Numbered from the stretch's first letter, positions 24,200 through 33,288 are shown. The stretch is 64,000 nt of DNA from an uncultured Mediterraneibacter sp. (GCA_944381495.1 CALWLJ010000014.1:1-64000), one strand, 5' to 3'. Made by a program: numbers and translations. Notes: generated by a model from the letters alone, not told the origin.

Positions 24200-24997
24200 A
24201 TGAGACTGACAGATCGACAAACAGGAATTTTCAGAAGTATGACGGCAGGGCTGCTCGCTGCTGCGGCTCTGATCTTATCTGTGCCCTCTGCAGTAAATGC
24301 AGATGTGATCGCGGAGCCTCCCAACAGTTTCTATCAGAAGCACAGCGAAGACTGCATATATCTGAACCGCACATGTACTGTCGGGACGGACACACCTCTG
24401 TGGTCTTCGCCGAATTCTGCATTTCGAAAGGAAGATATGGAAGCAGGAGATAGTGTATATATTTCCTACATCTATACTGATGCAGACGGGATCCAGTGGG
24501 GACTTGCCAATTTTGAAGACGAATGGATCCTCATGCCTGATCTTCAGTTTACTTACAGCAGCGGGGAATTCCAGCAGGAACATGAAACAGAGATCACAGA
24601 AGGAGAGCCTGTTGTCATTAAGAAAGATACCGAATTTGTCACCTGGACTTATCCGGAATCCGGTACTGTTTATGACGAGGCACTTTCGTTTCCGGATGAT
24701 CTCTCCGTCACTACCTTCTACACAGACCCTGACGGACGGGAATGGGGCTATGTTTTCTATATGTATGGCGTCCGGGATTTCTGGATCTGTCTGTCAGATA
24801 TGAACGCCACAAATATCCCACAGCGGGAAGTGAAAGACTTGATACCGGCGCAGGAGCTGAATGCAGAACAACAGGCTGTTCTGGAAGAAATACGGGCAGG
24901 AGGGATCGGATCTGTCCTGGTTATTGTTATCCCTACGGTGAGCATCGCAGTTCTGGCCGCATTCCTGATCTGGTTCTTCTGGCCTAGAAAATTGTGA
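24200..24997 (+). CDS. secreted, membrane-anchored protein with SH3-like repeats
   Basis: Protein of 265 residues with a signal peptide (hydrophobic core AGLLAAAALILSVPSAVNA, cut probably before DVIAEP), an extracellular part and a C-terminal membrane helix (about 240-261) followed by PRKL. Two similar segments, GTDTPLWSSPNSAF...GDSVYISYIYTDADGIQWG and TEFVTWTYPESGTV...LSVTTFYTDPDGREWGYVFY, look like tandem bacterial SH3-type domains. GAAAGGAGG precedes the ATG. Likely an envelope protein facing the wall; function unknown. I have seen this architecture in Lachnospiraceae without a name. Confidence 0.75.
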   Translation: MRLTDRQTGIFRSMTAGLLAAAALILSVPSAVNADVIAEPPNSFYQKHSEDCIYLNRTCTVGTDTPLWSSPNSAFRKEDMEAGDSVYISYIYTDADGIQWGLANFEDEWILMPDLQFTYSSGEFQQEHETEITEGEPVVIKKDTEFVTWTYPESGTVYDEALSFPDDLSVTTFYTDPDGREWGYVFYMYGVRDFWICLSDMNATNIPQREVKDLIPAQELNAEQQAVLEEIRAGGIGSVLVIVIPTVSIAVLAAFLIWFFWPRKL

Positions 24998-25016
24998 CAT
25001 GAATATAAATCAGGGG

Positions 25017-25045
25017 TTACGGCTCTCCTGTAAAAATGATATAAT
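25017..25045 (+). promoter_or_regulatory. probable promoter of the Dabb gene
   Basis: Perfect TATAAT (25040-25045) with a weak TTACGG at 17 nt. It lies 65 nt before the start at 25110. Confidence 0.5.
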
Positions 25046-25109
25046 GATTCTGGCATCCGCTGACAGCGGAGCATCATGAAAAAATGACATTCAAAAGGAG
25101 GACACACCC

Positions 25110-25409
25110 ATGGTACATCATATTGTTATGTGGAAATTCAGACCTGAAATCGAAGAGGAGAGAAAGCCGGAACTTAAAAAAGCCATGAAAGAGAACTTAA
25201 GCAGCCTGGTAGGAAAGGTTCCGGGACTTCTGACTGTAGAGTTTGTTGAACAGCCCCTGCCGTCCAGCACCCATGATATGGCGCTTGTGACTACGATGGA
25301 AAAGGCGGAGGACATCAAGGTTTATTCCAAACATCCGGCTCACGTAGCTGTAGCAGACACCTATGTACGGCCCTTTGTGACAGAGCGGGCTTGTCTGGAC
25401 TACGAATAA
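25110..25409 (+). CDS. Dabb family (stress-responsive A/B barrel) protein
   Basis: Small dimeric alpha-beta barrel protein, 99 residues. HHIVMWKF at the start, PGLLTVEFVEQPLPSSTHDMALVTTME in the middle and KVYSKHPAHVAVADTYVRPF near the end are the standard Dabb pattern. The family includes plant stress proteins and small bacterial enzymes of unclear role. AAAAGGAGG precedes the ATG. The nucleoside phosphorylase gene follows within 51 nt and may share its transcript. Confidence 0.88.
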   Translation: MVHHIVMWKFRPEIEEERKPELKKAMKENLSSLVGKVPGLLTVEFVEQPLPSSTHDMALVTTMEKAEDIKVYSKHPAHVAVADTYVRPFVTERACLDYE

Positions 25410-25459
25410 TACAAGCAAAGAGCAGCTGATATGAGCATGCACTTCCGGAGGCGGCGCGT

Positions 25460-26764
25460 ATGAATATGTATGACCTTATCGTAAAGAAGAAACGGGGCGG
25501 TGAGCTGTCCCGGGATGAGATAGAGTGGATGATCCGTTCCTATACAGACGGAGATATCCCGGATTATCAGATGTCGGCCATGATGATGGCGATCTGTTTT
25601 GTAGGTATGACAGACGAGGAGACAAAGGATCTGACTCTTGCCATGGCCCACAGCGGAGACATGCTGGACCTCTCAGCAATCCATGGTATTAAGGTGGACA
25701 AGCACAGCACCGGAGGAGTGGGCGACAAGACCTCTCTCGTATTGGCGCCTCTTGTGGCTTCTCTTGGCGTCCCGGTGGCGAAGATGTCCGGGCGCGGACT
25801 TGGTCACACCGGCGGCACCATTGACAAGCTGGAAAGTTTCCGCGGATTTACCACCAGTCTTACCGAGAAGCAGTTCATCCGCAATGTAAATGAGATCCAT
25901 ATCGCGATTGCAGGACAGACGGCCAACCTGGCTCCTGCCGACAAAAAGCTGTATGCGCTCCGGGATGTAACCGGCACGGTAGACCAGATGTCACTGATCG
26001 CATCCAGCATCATGAGCAAGAAGCTGGCTTCCGGAGCCGACGGCATTGTACTGGATGTGAAGACCGGGGACGGCGCCTTTATGAAGAGCCTGGATGACGC
26101 CCGAGCCCTTGCAAAGGAGATGGTCAGTATCGGAAAGTTGGCGGGAAAGGATGTATCCGCAGTGATCTCTGATATGGACCAGCCTCTTGGTTATGCGGTA
26201 GGGAACGCTCTGGAAGTGAAGGAAGCCATTGATACCCTCCGGGGTCAGGGACCGGAAGACCTGAAGGAGCTGGTCCTTACACTTGGTTCCCTCATGGTTG
26301 TTAAGGCAGGAGCAGCAGAAGACACAGAGCAGGCAGGGAAGATGCTGGAGGATTCTCTGAATAGCGGAAAAGCCTTTGATGTGTTCAAAGCATTTATACA
26401 GGCACAGGGAGGCGACCCGGAACAGGCTGATCATCCGGATCTGCTTACTTCCGCCGGATATCAGGCGGAGGTGCCCGCACCGACGAGCGGATATGTCTGC
26501 AATATCCATACAGAAGAGATTGGAAGGATCTGTCTGCTGCTGGGCGGAGGCAGAGAGAAAAAGGACAGCTGTATCGACCTCTCCGTGGGTCTCGTACTCC
26601 ACAAAAAGAAGGGAAATTCCGTACAGGCAGGAGAGGCTCTTGCCACGATCCATGCCAATGATATGCAGAAGCTCAAGGAAGCAGAGAGACGCCTTCAGGC
26701 AGCATTTGAACTGGCAGGAGAGAAGCCTGCTCCCGAACCGCTTATCAAGGACATTATTTTCTGA
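25460..26764 (+). CDS. pdp: pyrimidine-nucleoside phosphorylase
   Basis: Nucleoside phosphorylase of 434 residues that splits uridine, thymidine and deoxyuridine with phosphate, for pyrimidine salvage. KHSTGGVGDKTSL from Lys81 is the phosphate-binding signature, SGRGLGHTGGTIDKLES (about 113-129) is the family motif, and the C-terminal beta domain with a lipoyl-like fold ends the protein. CGGAGG precedes the start; an ATG at 25466 is an alternative. The specificity (broad Pdp versus thymidine-specific DeoA) is inferred from its Gram-positive relatives. Terminator at 26777-26824. Confidence 0.92.
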   Translation: MNMYDLIVKKKRGGELSRDEIEWMIRSYTDGDIPDYQMSAMMMAICFVGMTDEETKDLTLAMAHSGDMLDLSAIHGIKVDKHSTGGVGDKTSLVLAPLVASLGVPVAKMSGRGLGHTGGTIDKLESFRGFTTSLTEKQFIRNVNEIHIAIAGQTANLAPADKKLYALRDVTGTVDQMSLIASSIMSKKLASGADGIVLDVKTGDGAFMKSLDDARALAKEMVSIGKLAGKDVSAVISDMDQPLGYAVGNALEVKEAIDTLRGQGPEDLKELVLTLGSLMVVKAGAAEDTEQAGKMLEDSLNSGKAFDVFKAFIQAQGGDPEQADHPDLLTSAGYQAEVPAPTSGYVCNIHTEEIGRICLLLGGGREKKDSCIDLSVGLVLHKKKGNSVQAGEALATIHANDMQKLKEAERRLQAAFELAGEKPAPEPLIKDIIF

Positions 26765-26776
26765 GAATAGGACATG

Positions 26777-26824
26777 AAATGCCGCACATATACTGGCTAT
26801 AAAAGGCGTATGTGTGGCATTTTT
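26777..26824 (+). terminator. terminator of pdp, overlapping the start region of yqfC
   Basis: A 14-bp stem with one G-U pair (26777-26790 with 26809-26822), 18-nt loop, then TTTTT. It ends immediately before the ATG at 26825, so the same bases serve as terminator and as the translation start region of the next gene. Confidence 0.75.
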
Positions 26825-27112
26825 ATGGAACGGGAACAGCTCAGGGAAAAACTGGTGTCGGCTGCAAGTATGCCGAAGGATGTGGTGCTGGGGGCTGCTG
26901 TGATCACAGTGCTCGGCCGCAGCGAGGTATGTATAGAGAATTATCGCGGCATTATAGAATATACGGACACTCTAGTACGTGTCCAGGCGAAGGACGGACA
27001 GATCCGACTGACCGGAAAGAGACTGGAAATCCAGTATTATACCAACGATGAGATGAAGATTACTGGTGTGATCCACAGCATCGACTTTCCGGATGGGAGG
27101 GGACAGGATTGA
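26825..27112 (+). CDS. yqfC: sporulation protein YqfC (YabP family)
   Basis: A 95-residue YabP/YqfC-family protein, needed in Bacillus and Clostridia for spore formation from the mother cell. SMPKDVVLGAAVITVLGR, then ENYRGIIEYTDTLVRVQ and LEIQYYTNDEMKITG, are typical. The frame is open upstream to 26774, but the family begins about here and the preceding bases form the pdp terminator. There is no good ribosome-binding site for the ATG at 26825, so an upstream ATG at 26774 or 26810 remains possible. It overlaps yqfD by 4 nt (TTGA). Confidence 0.85.
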   Translation: MEREQLREKLVSAASMPKDVVLGAAVITVLGRSEVCIENYRGIIEYTDTLVRVQAKDGQIRLTGKRLEIQYYTNDEMKITGVIHSIDFPDGRGQD

Positions 27113-28440
27113 TCCGTTCATTGCTTCGTTATCTGAAAGGATATGTAAAGATCCGGGTAGAAGGACGTTCAGCAGAACGTTTCTTGAATATGTGCGGTTT
27201 TCATCAGATTTATATATGGGGACTAAGCCCTGTAGAAAATGCATATGAGATGTATCTGGATATCCCCGGCTTAAAAAGAATCCGTCCGATCGCACGCAAA
27301 ACGCATACCAGGATTCGTATCCTCGAACGCCACGGTTTTACTTTTTTTCTTCTGCATTACCGGAAGCGGAAACTGTTTTTTATCGGGCTGCTTCTCTGTA
27401 TTGTCCTGCTGAAGACTTATTCCCTGTTTATCTGGGATATCCATTTCGAAGGGAATAGAAAATGGCCGGACGAAACGCTCCTGGAATTTCTGGATACACA
27501 GGGGGTTGCGCCAAGTATGCTGAAAAGTAATGTTGACTGTCCGGGTATTGTCAAAGCCATCCGTGGAGAATATAATGATATAGTCTGGGTTTCCGCGTCT
27601 ATCGAGGGAAGCCTTCTGGAGATCCGTGTCAAGGAGAATGAAGATACATTTCAGGATGACGCCGTTCAATCGGATGGGGCTCAATCAGATAACGCTCAGG
27701 ATGAGTCCGAACAGAAAAGTTCTTCCCGCCAGGACTCGGAGGTGTCCGGACAGAACAAGGCTGTGGATCTTGTTGCCGCTGACGACGGGATTATTACTGA
27801 TATTGTAACCAGAACCGGTGTCCCTCAGGTCCATAAGGGGGATGAGGTAAAAGCCGGTGATATCCTTGTCCTTGGCAGGGTAGATATCCTGAATGACAGC
27901 GGAGAAGTCACTGGATACGAATACCGCCATTCGGATGCAGATATTTATGCAGATACGGAAATGGAGTATACAGATTCGATCCCTCTGACATATGACGAGA
28001 AAGTCTATACCGGGAAGTCACGGTATCAGCCTTATGCGCGTATCTTCGGCTGGACGGTCTCTGTGGGGACGTTGAAGGCAGATTTCGAGTACAGCGATAC
28101 CTCTACAGATGAGTCCAGACTGAAACTTGGAGAAAACTTTTATCTGCCCATTTCTCTGGGAATGAGGAGCCGGAGAGAATATACTCTTGAGGAACGCACA
28201 TACACCAGGGAGGAGATTCAGCAGGAACTGAGCGCGCGATTTGCACATTTTTGCAGTGAATTAGAGGAAAAAGGTATTCAAATCAGGGGAAATAGTGTTA
28301 AAATACACATAGGCAGCGATTCTGCCACGGTTTCCGGTACTCTATATCTGAATCAGAAGATCACCCGGGAAGCCGACACAGAAATCTTAGCAATTGAAAG
28401 GAAAGAAAAACTGGATGAGTCTGTCGGAACTGATAATTGA
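27109..28440 (+). CDS. yqfD: sporulation protein YqfD
   Basis: Membrane protein of 443 residues of the YqfD stage IV sporulation family. One membrane helix at about 86-105 (FFIGLLLCIVLLKTYSLFIW) follows an N-terminal cytoplasmic domain; the external part contains IEGSLLEIRVKE and a biotinyl-like segment DDGIITDIVTRTGVPQVHKG. An acidic, low-complexity Gln/Ser/Asp insert lies at about 185-220. The start is TTG at 27109 with GGGAGGGG upstream, overlapping the yqfC stop. Operon with yqfC, phoH and ybeY. Confidence 0.88.
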   Translation: MIRSLLRYLKGYVKIRVEGRSAERFLNMCGFHQIYIWGLSPVENAYEMYLDIPGLKRIRPIARKTHTRIRILERHGFTFFLLHYRKRKLFFIGLLLCIVLLKTYSLFIWDIHFEGNRKWPDETLLEFLDTQGVAPSMLKSNVDCPGIVKAIRGEYNDIVWVSASIEGSLLEIRVKENEDTFQDDAVQSDGAQSDNAQDESEQKSSSRQDSEVSGQNKAVDLVAADDGIITDIVTRTGVPQVHKGDEVKAGDILVLGRVDILNDSGEVTGYEYRHSDADIYADTEMEYTDSIPLTYDEKVYTGKSRYQPYARIFGWTVSVGTLKADFEYSDTSTDESRLKLGENFYLPISLGMRSRREYTLEERTYTREEIQQELSARFAHFCSELEEKGIQIRGNSVKIHIGSDSATVSGTLYLNQKITREADTEILAIERKEKLDESVGTDN

Positions 28441-29410
28441 CATACCGGCCGAACATGAGGCAAATGTGTTCGGCCAGTTTGATGCATATGCAAAGAAAAT
28501 TGAGAGGACATTTCATGTCACACTGATCGCCCGGGACGGGCAGACCAAGATAGTAGGAGAGAACGCGGCGGTAAAGAAAGCCCACCGAGTTCTGACTCAG
28601 CTTGTAGAACTGTCGAAACGGGGGAACACGATCACAGAACAGAATGTAGACTATGCCATATCGCTGGTCTTCGAGGATCAGGAGGAAGGAATCGTAGCAA
28701 TTGACAAAGACCTGATCTGCCACACCCTTCAGGGGAAACCGATCAAGCCCAAAACACTGGGACAGAAGCGTTATGTAGACGCGATCCGCAGCGACATGAT
28801 CACCTTCGGTCTCGGACCTGCAGGAACTGGAAAGACATATCTGGCCATGGCGATGGCTATCACTGCTTTCAAGCAGAACGAAGTAGGCAGGATCATCCTG
28901 ACGCGGCCTGCCATTGAAGCCGGTGAGAAACTGGGATTCCTGCCCGGAGACCTGCAGAGCAAGATCGACCCTTATCTCAGACCTCTCTATGACGCCCTGT
29001 ATCAGATCATGGGAGCAGAGGCATTTCTGAAGAATTCGGAAAAAGGTCTGATCGAGGTCGCCCCGCTCGCCTATATGAGGGGACGTACCCTTGACAATGC
29101 ATTTATCATCCTGGATGAAGCGCAGAATACTACCCCCGCCCAGATGAAGATGTTCCTGACCAGGATCGGTTTCGGATCCAAGGTGGTCATCACAGGCGAC
29201 GCCACTCAGAAGGACCTACCGTCCGGAGCAGTTTCCGGACTGGATGTAGCGGTGAAAGTAGTAAAGGACCTGGAGGGGATCAGTATCTGCACTCTGACCA
29301 GCAAGGATGTTGTCCGTCATCCTCTCGTACAGAAGATCGTCAAGGCATACGAAGAATATGAGAAGAAAAGTGCCGGACCGCAGAAAAACCACAGAAGGAG
29401 AAAAGCATGA
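28415..29410 (+). CDS. phoH: PhoH family ATPase
   Basis: A PhoH-like protein of 331 residues. An N-terminal KH-like segment (about 1-75) is followed by the P-loop FGLGPAGTGKTYLA and Walker B FIILDEAQNTT. PhoH proteins are RNA-linked ATPases; the gene usually sits next to ybeY, as here. Start at 28415 (MSLSELIIDIPAE) has GAAAGGAAAG upstream and overlaps the end of yqfD by 26 nt. Overlaps ybeY by 4 nt. Confidence 0.92.
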   Translation: MSLSELIIDIPAEHEANVFGQFDAYAKKIERTFHVTLIARDGQTKIVGENAAVKKAHRVLTQLVELSKRGNTITEQNVDYAISLVFEDQEEGIVAIDKDLICHTLQGKPIKPKTLGQKRYVDAIRSDMITFGLGPAGTGKTYLAMAMAITAFKQNEVGRIILTRPAIEAGEKLGFLPGDLQSKIDPYLRPLYDALYQIMGAEAFLKNSEKGLIEVAPLAYMRGRTLDNAFIILDEAQNTTPAQMKMFLTRIGFGSKVVITGDATQKDLPSGAVSGLDVAVKVVKDLEGISICTLTSKDVVRHPLVQKIVKAYEEYEKKSAGPQKNHRRRKA

Positions 29411-29901
29411 GTCTGTTTATAGAAAAAGAAGGAACCACATCACTCCCCTTTGATGAAAAAGAGACTGCCGAACTGGTAGTTAACGCCGCCCTGGATTACG
29501 CCGGCTGCCCCTATGAAGCGGAGATAAATCTTCTCCTTACCACAGATGAAGAGATCCACCGTATGAATCTGGAATACAGAGATATCGACCGTCCGACTGA
29601 TGTGCTTTCATTTCCCATGCTGGAATATGAGACGCCGGGGGATTTCAGCGGCCTGGAGGAACAGGAAGATGCCTTCGATCCGGAGACCGGAGAGCTGCTG
29701 TTGGGGGATATCGTGATCTCCAAAGACCGGGTCCTGGCTCAGGCGGAAGAGTATGGACATTCCCCGCTTCGTGAATACGCATTTCTCATTGCCCACAGCA
29801 TGCTCCATCTGTTCGGATATGACCACATGGAAGAAGACGAGAGGCAGGTCATGGAGCAGAAGCAGCGGGAGATCATGGAGAAGATAAATATACCGCGCTG
29901 A
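29407..29901 (+). CDS. ybeY: endoribonuclease YbeY, rRNA maturation factor
   Basis: Metal-dependent endoribonuclease of 164 residues for 16S rRNA 3' maturation and ribosome quality control. The zinc site HSMLHLFGYDH (HxxxHxxxxxH) is at about 131-141 and DRPTDVLSFP is the conserved substrate-side loop (about 60-69). Overlaps phoH by 4 nt. The usual dgkA-cdd-era genes do not follow; instead a flippase gene starts 41 nt later. Confidence 0.95.
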   Translation: MSLFIEKEGTTSLPFDEKETAELVVNAALDYAGCPYEAEINLLLTTDEEIHRMNLEYRDIDRPTDVLSFPMLEYETPGDFSGLEEQEDAFDPETGELLLGDIVISKDRVLAQAEEYGHSPLREYAFLIAHSMLHLFGYDHMEEDERQVMEQKQREIMEKINIPR

Positions 29902-29942
29902 GCCTGCGCACGGTATAAAACATATGACATAAGGAGGAACTC

Positions 29943-31664
29943 ATGGCTGGAACATCTATGAACACCGGAAAGAAATCAAAAAAAGACGACTATATCGTAC
30001 AGGGAGCAATCCTGGCTTCCGCGGCCGTGATCGCAAAGCTGATCGGTGTAGTCTACCGAATTCCTCTTGCAAATATACTTGGAGATGAAGGAAACGGATT
30101 TTACGGATATGCATATCAGGTATATGCAATGGCGCTTATGGTATCGTCCTTCAGCCTTCCCACAGCGGTATCCAAGCTGGTATCCGCCCGGGTCGCTGTG
30201 CGCCAGCGGAGAAATGCCTTCCGGGTTTTCATCTGCTCCCTTGTATTTGCATTTACCGTAGGGCTGGTGATTTCTCTGGCTATCTTCTTTGGAGCCGGAG
30301 CGATTTCTACTCACATTATGCGGTCGCCTCTCAGTGTGTACGCACTCAGGGTTCTGGCTCCCGGACTTCTGATCGTAGCTGTTATGGCCGTGATCCGGGG
30401 ATATTTTCAGGGACTGGGCACTATGGTGCCTACGGCGGCCTCACAGATTCTGGAACAGATTGTCAATGCAGTAGTCAGTATCGTCGGAGCCAGCATCCTG
30501 GTCGGCGTTGGAACACGGGCTGGAGAAAAGATCGGTGAAGACCTTCTGGGCCCTGCTTACGGCGCAGCAGGAAGTACGCTTGGTACTGTCAGCGGCGCTC
30601 TGGTCGGACTGATTTTCCTGGCGTTTGTACTATGGGTCTATAAGGGAGTGATCAAAAAGCAGCTGCGCCGGGATCGGAGCAGAAAGGTGGAGAGTTACAG
30701 CCACATTACGAAGGCTCTGATCTTTACAGCGATTCCGGTACTTTTCAGTACGGCAATTTATAACATTAACATGATCATTGACCTTACAGTATTTAACCAT
30801 ATCATGTCTGCTCAGGGATATACAGAAGCAGAGTATATGGCCCTCCAGGGAATCTATTCTGCTAAATATGACACTTTGATCAACGTGCCTATGGCTCTTG
30901 CAAACGCACTTGGTGCATCTGTTGTTCCAAGTCTGACGGCCGCTATTGCCAACGGGACAACAAAACAGGTTCATGACAAGATTGGACAGACCCTTCGTCT
31001 TACATGTGTGATCACCATTCCATGCGGCATGGGGTTTCTTGTCCTGGCGTCGCCGTTGATGGTACTGCTGTATAATGATGCTACAGCAACTCCTGCGAAT
31101 CTGCTGATGCTCGGCTCTGTCGTAGTGATCCTGTATGGAATGTCCTCGGTGTCAAACTCTATCCTGCATGGTCTGAACTATATGACAAGTCCGGCAAAGA
31201 ATGCAGCGGCTTCTCTTGCGATTCATTTGGTTGCCTTTTGTGTGATGATGATCGTATTCCGGATGAACGTATATGCTCTCGTATGTGGTAATATTGTATT
31301 CGCACTGTGCATGTGCATCCTGAATCAGTTGAAGATCCGGAAAGTCAGCGGATTTAAAATTGATATTATACATACTTTTGTAAAACCTCTTGCAGCTGCG
31401 GCTATTATGGGCGTGGTAACATATGCAGTACATCTTGTTCTTGATCTGTTGATCGGAGGACGATTTATCCCGACAATTCTTTCTATTATCGTTGCGGTAG
31501 CTGTATATGTAGTGGCAGTACTAAAGCTTGGAACACTTTCCGAGGATGATATCCTGGCACTTCCTATGGGGGCTCGTCTCCTGAAAGGGTGCAAAAAGCT
31601 GAACCTGCTTCCAGAAGAAAGGGCATCAGAGAACGAGGATGATGATCAGGATTCTGATGAATAA
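29943..31664 (+). CDS. MOP-superfamily lipid flippase (SpoVB/MurJ-like)
   Basis: Membrane protein of 573 residues with 14 predicted helices, of the MVF / polysaccharide-biosynthesis group. GAILASAAVIAKLIGVVYRIPLANILGDEGNGFYGYAY at the N-terminus is the standard opening of Firmicute SpoVB/YtgP proteins, which flip lipid-linked peptidoglycan precursors. The basic N-terminal head (TGKKSKKDD) and an acidic tail (ENEDDDQDSDE) are extra. AAGGAGG precedes the ATG. SpoVB is sporulation-specific and YtgP/MurJ general; I cannot choose between them, although neighbouring yqfCD and bofC-like genes fit sporulation. Confidence 0.85.
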   Translation: MAGTSMNTGKKSKKDDYIVQGAILASAAVIAKLIGVVYRIPLANILGDEGNGFYGYAYQVYAMALMVSSFSLPTAVSKLVSARVAVRQRRNAFRVFICSLVFAFTVGLVISLAIFFGAGAISTHIMRSPLSVYALRVLAPGLLIVAVMAVIRGYFQGLGTMVPTAASQILEQIVNAVVSIVGASILVGVGTRAGEKIGEDLLGPAYGAAGSTLGTVSGALVGLIFLAFVLWVYKGVIKKQLRRDRSRKVESYSHITKALIFTAIPVLFSTAIYNINMIIDLTVFNHIMSAQGYTEAEYMALQGIYSAKYDTLINVPMALANALGASVVPSLTAAIANGTTKQVHDKIGQTLRLTCVITIPCGMGFLVLASPLMVLLYNDATATPANLLMLGSVVVILYGMSSVSNSILHGLNYMTSPAKNAAASLAIHLVAFCVMMIVFRMNVYALVCGNIVFALCMCILNQLKIRKVSGFKIDIIHTFVKPLAAAAIMGVVTYAVHLVLDLLIGGRFIPTILSIIVAVAVYVVAVLKLGTLSEDDILALPMGARLLKGCKKLNLLPEERASENEDDDQDSDE

Positions 31665-31728
31665 TGTATAAATATGTATAAATAAGCGAAAAAAGCCAAT
31701 ACTGTATGAAAAAAGGAGTGGGATTCCC

Positions 31729-32106
31729 ATGAAAAAGAAATACGTGATTGGCTTTTTTACTGCCCTTTTCCTTGTTGTTTTCCTGCTTGGCGCGGGGTAT
31801 CAGATCAGTTATCGTCATGTTATAGACAGGCAGGCGTCCATTGAGGAAGAACAGTCTGCTGTGACAAGAAGCATTTCTGCAGAAGGAGAGGCTGTAACAG
31901 AAGAGATGGACCGGGACAGCGGGTATCTGCTCAGAGAGCTGAACGGTTTTGTTGCCGTCTATCTTGCAGACGGAGAAACAATATACGAACTGACAGAGAT
32001 TCCTTTGTCTGATCTGCCCGAAGAACTGCAGCAGCAGATACGGGAGGGAAAAATACTTTCTACAGAGGACGAACTCTATGGATTTCTCGAGAACTACTCC
32101 AGTTGA
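31729..32106 (+). CDS. BofC C-terminal domain protein
   Basis: Protein of 125 residues. One N-terminal membrane or signal helix (YVIGFFTALFLVVFLLGAGY, about 5-24) and a C-terminal domain (GYLLRELNGFVAVYLADGET, then LPEELQQQIREGKILSTEDE and LYGFLENYSS) that matches the C-terminal part of BofC. In Bacillus, BofC is a forespore protein that holds back the SpoIVB signalling protease and so times sigma-K activation. The N-terminal BofC domain is not visible, so function may differ. AAAAGGAGTGGG precedes the start. Confidence 0.8.
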   Translation: MKKKYVIGFFTALFLVVFLLGAGYQISYRHVIDRQASIEEEQSAVTRSISAEGEAVTEEMDRDSGYLLRELNGFVAVYLADGETIYELTEIPLSDLPEELQQQIREGKILSTEDELYGFLENYSS

Positions 32107-32114
32107 ATCCGGTA

Positions 32115-32143
32115 TGGACGAAAGTAGGATATTCGTGTATAAT
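32115..32143 (+). promoter_or_regulatory. promoter of the DUF896 / cyclo-ligase genes
   Basis: TGGACG (32115-32120), 17-nt spacer, perfect TATAAT (32138-32143), 51 nt before the DUF896 start. Confidence 0.6.
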
Positions 32144-32193
32144 ACAAAACTGGAAAAGAAGAGATAAGAAACAGAAAGAGAAGGAATATCCCA

Positions 32194-32415
32194 ATGGAAC
32201 AGCAGAAGATCAACAGGATTAATGAATTATACAGAAAATCAAAAGCAGAAGGTCTCACTGAGGCAGAGAAGAAAGAGCAGAAGATTCTCCGTCAGGAGTA
32301 CCTGGAGCTGGTAAAAAGGAATCTGAGAAATCAGCTTAATAATATCGATATCGAAGAGAAAGACGGAACGGTCGTGAACCTTGGTGAAAAATACGGAAAT
32401 AAAAAAGGAAATTAG
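32194..32415 (+). CDS. DUF896 domain protein (YnzC-like)
   Basis: A 73-residue helical-hairpin protein of the DUF896/YnzC family, found across Firmicutes (YnzC is in the SOS-induced region of Bacillus). KINRINELYRKSKAEGLTEA and EQKILRQEYLELVKRNLRNQL are the two helices and the core of the family. Charged and soluble; molecular role unknown. GAGAAGGAA precedes the ATG. Its 3' end overlaps the start of the cyclo-ligase gene by about 32 nt. Confidence 0.88.
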   Translation: MEQQKINRINELYRKSKAEGLTEAEKKEQKILRQEYLELVKRNLRNQLNNIDIEEKDGTVVNLGEKYGNKKGN

Positions 32416-32971
32416 GAGACAGGCTCTGGAGCGGAGAGGGGCACTGTCTCCTGATTTCAGGGCACAGGCGGGAAAGACAATCCGGGAACATTTTCTTTCC
32501 TGCAAACTATATAATAAATGCCGTGATTTATTTTGTTATGTTTCCTTCCGGGATGAGGTGGATACACAAGAACTGATCCTTCAGGCACTCAAGGATGGAC
32601 ACAGAGTTGCCGTCCCCAGAGTTCTTAGCGGAAAAGATACCGGAAGAAGAATGGAATTCTATTATATCGGCAGCCTGGGAGAACTGCATCCCGGCGCCTG
32701 GGGAATACTGGAACCGGGAGAGGAATTATCTAAAATAGCAATACCTGACAAAAATTCTCTTATAGTTATGCCAGGAGCTGCATTTGATCGGTGCGGCGGC
32801 AGGGTTGGCTATGGGGGAGGATACTATGATACATATTTGCAGGAGCATGCTTCAGGCAAAAGGGTTGCTCTTGCTTTTTCCGCTCAGCTGCTGGAGCATA
32901 TACCGTCAGAGTCACATGATATACGAACGGATATGATCATTACAGAAAAAGAAATCATTGTCTGCAGCTGA
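32384..32971 (+). CDS. 5-formyltetrahydrofolate cyclo-ligase
   Basis: Enzyme of about 195 residues that converts 5-formyl-THF to methenyl-THF with ATP. The N-terminal KKEIRRQALERRGALS provides the first basic helix, YVSFRDEVDTQELI is central, and RVGYGGGYYDTYL (about 142-154) is the family's nucleotide-binding signature. The start is uncertain: TTG 32381 and GTG 32384 both lie inside the DUF896 gene and neither has a clear ribosome-binding site, so translational coupling is likely. No terminator directly after it. Confidence 0.88.
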   Translation: MKNTEIKKEIRRQALERRGALSPDFRAQAGKTIREHFLSCKLYNKCRDLFCYVSFRDEVDTQELILQALKDGHRVAVPRVLSGKDTGRRMEFYYIGSLGELHPGAWGILEPGEELSKIAIPDKNSLIVMPGAAFDRCGGRVGYGGGYYDTYLQEHASGKRVALAFSAQLLEHIPSESHDIRTDMIITEKEIIVCS

Positions 32972-33030
32972 TACACCGCTATCTTTGCAAATTGTAGCTG
33001 CTATATATTATTATGAGGAGAAAGAAATAT

Positions 33031-33213
33031 ATGTTGAAAGGACTTCCGGGAGATCCGGTCATACTTCTCGGTGTCATCAACACAAAGTTGAGAGATTTCT
33101 ACCATTCTCTCGATGAGCTGTGTGACGACATGGAGATTGATGAGAAAGAACTTGTAGAGAAGCTTGGCGCTATTGATTATGAATATGATACGGGAAGAAA
33201 TCAGTTTATCTGA
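33031..33213 (+). CDS. DUF4250 domain protein
   Basis: A 60-residue soluble protein (LPGDPVILLGVINTKLRDFY, then ELCDDMEIDEKELVEKLGAI and DYEYDTGRNQF) of the DUF4250 family of Clostridia and related bacteria. Function unknown. The ATG at 33031 has AGGAG at 33015-33019; six further codons upstream are open but would include that site. Ended by the strong hairpin at 33289-33342. Confidence 0.85.
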   Translation: MLKGLPGDPVILLGVINTKLRDFYHSLDELCDDMEIDEKELVEKLGAIDYEYDTGRNQFI

Positions 33214-33288
33214 TTAGAGTACTCTGTCTTGTTTCATAGTTCTCCGTCAATATTTTGCACTCTGATGTAGTACAAAATATGTTAAAAG

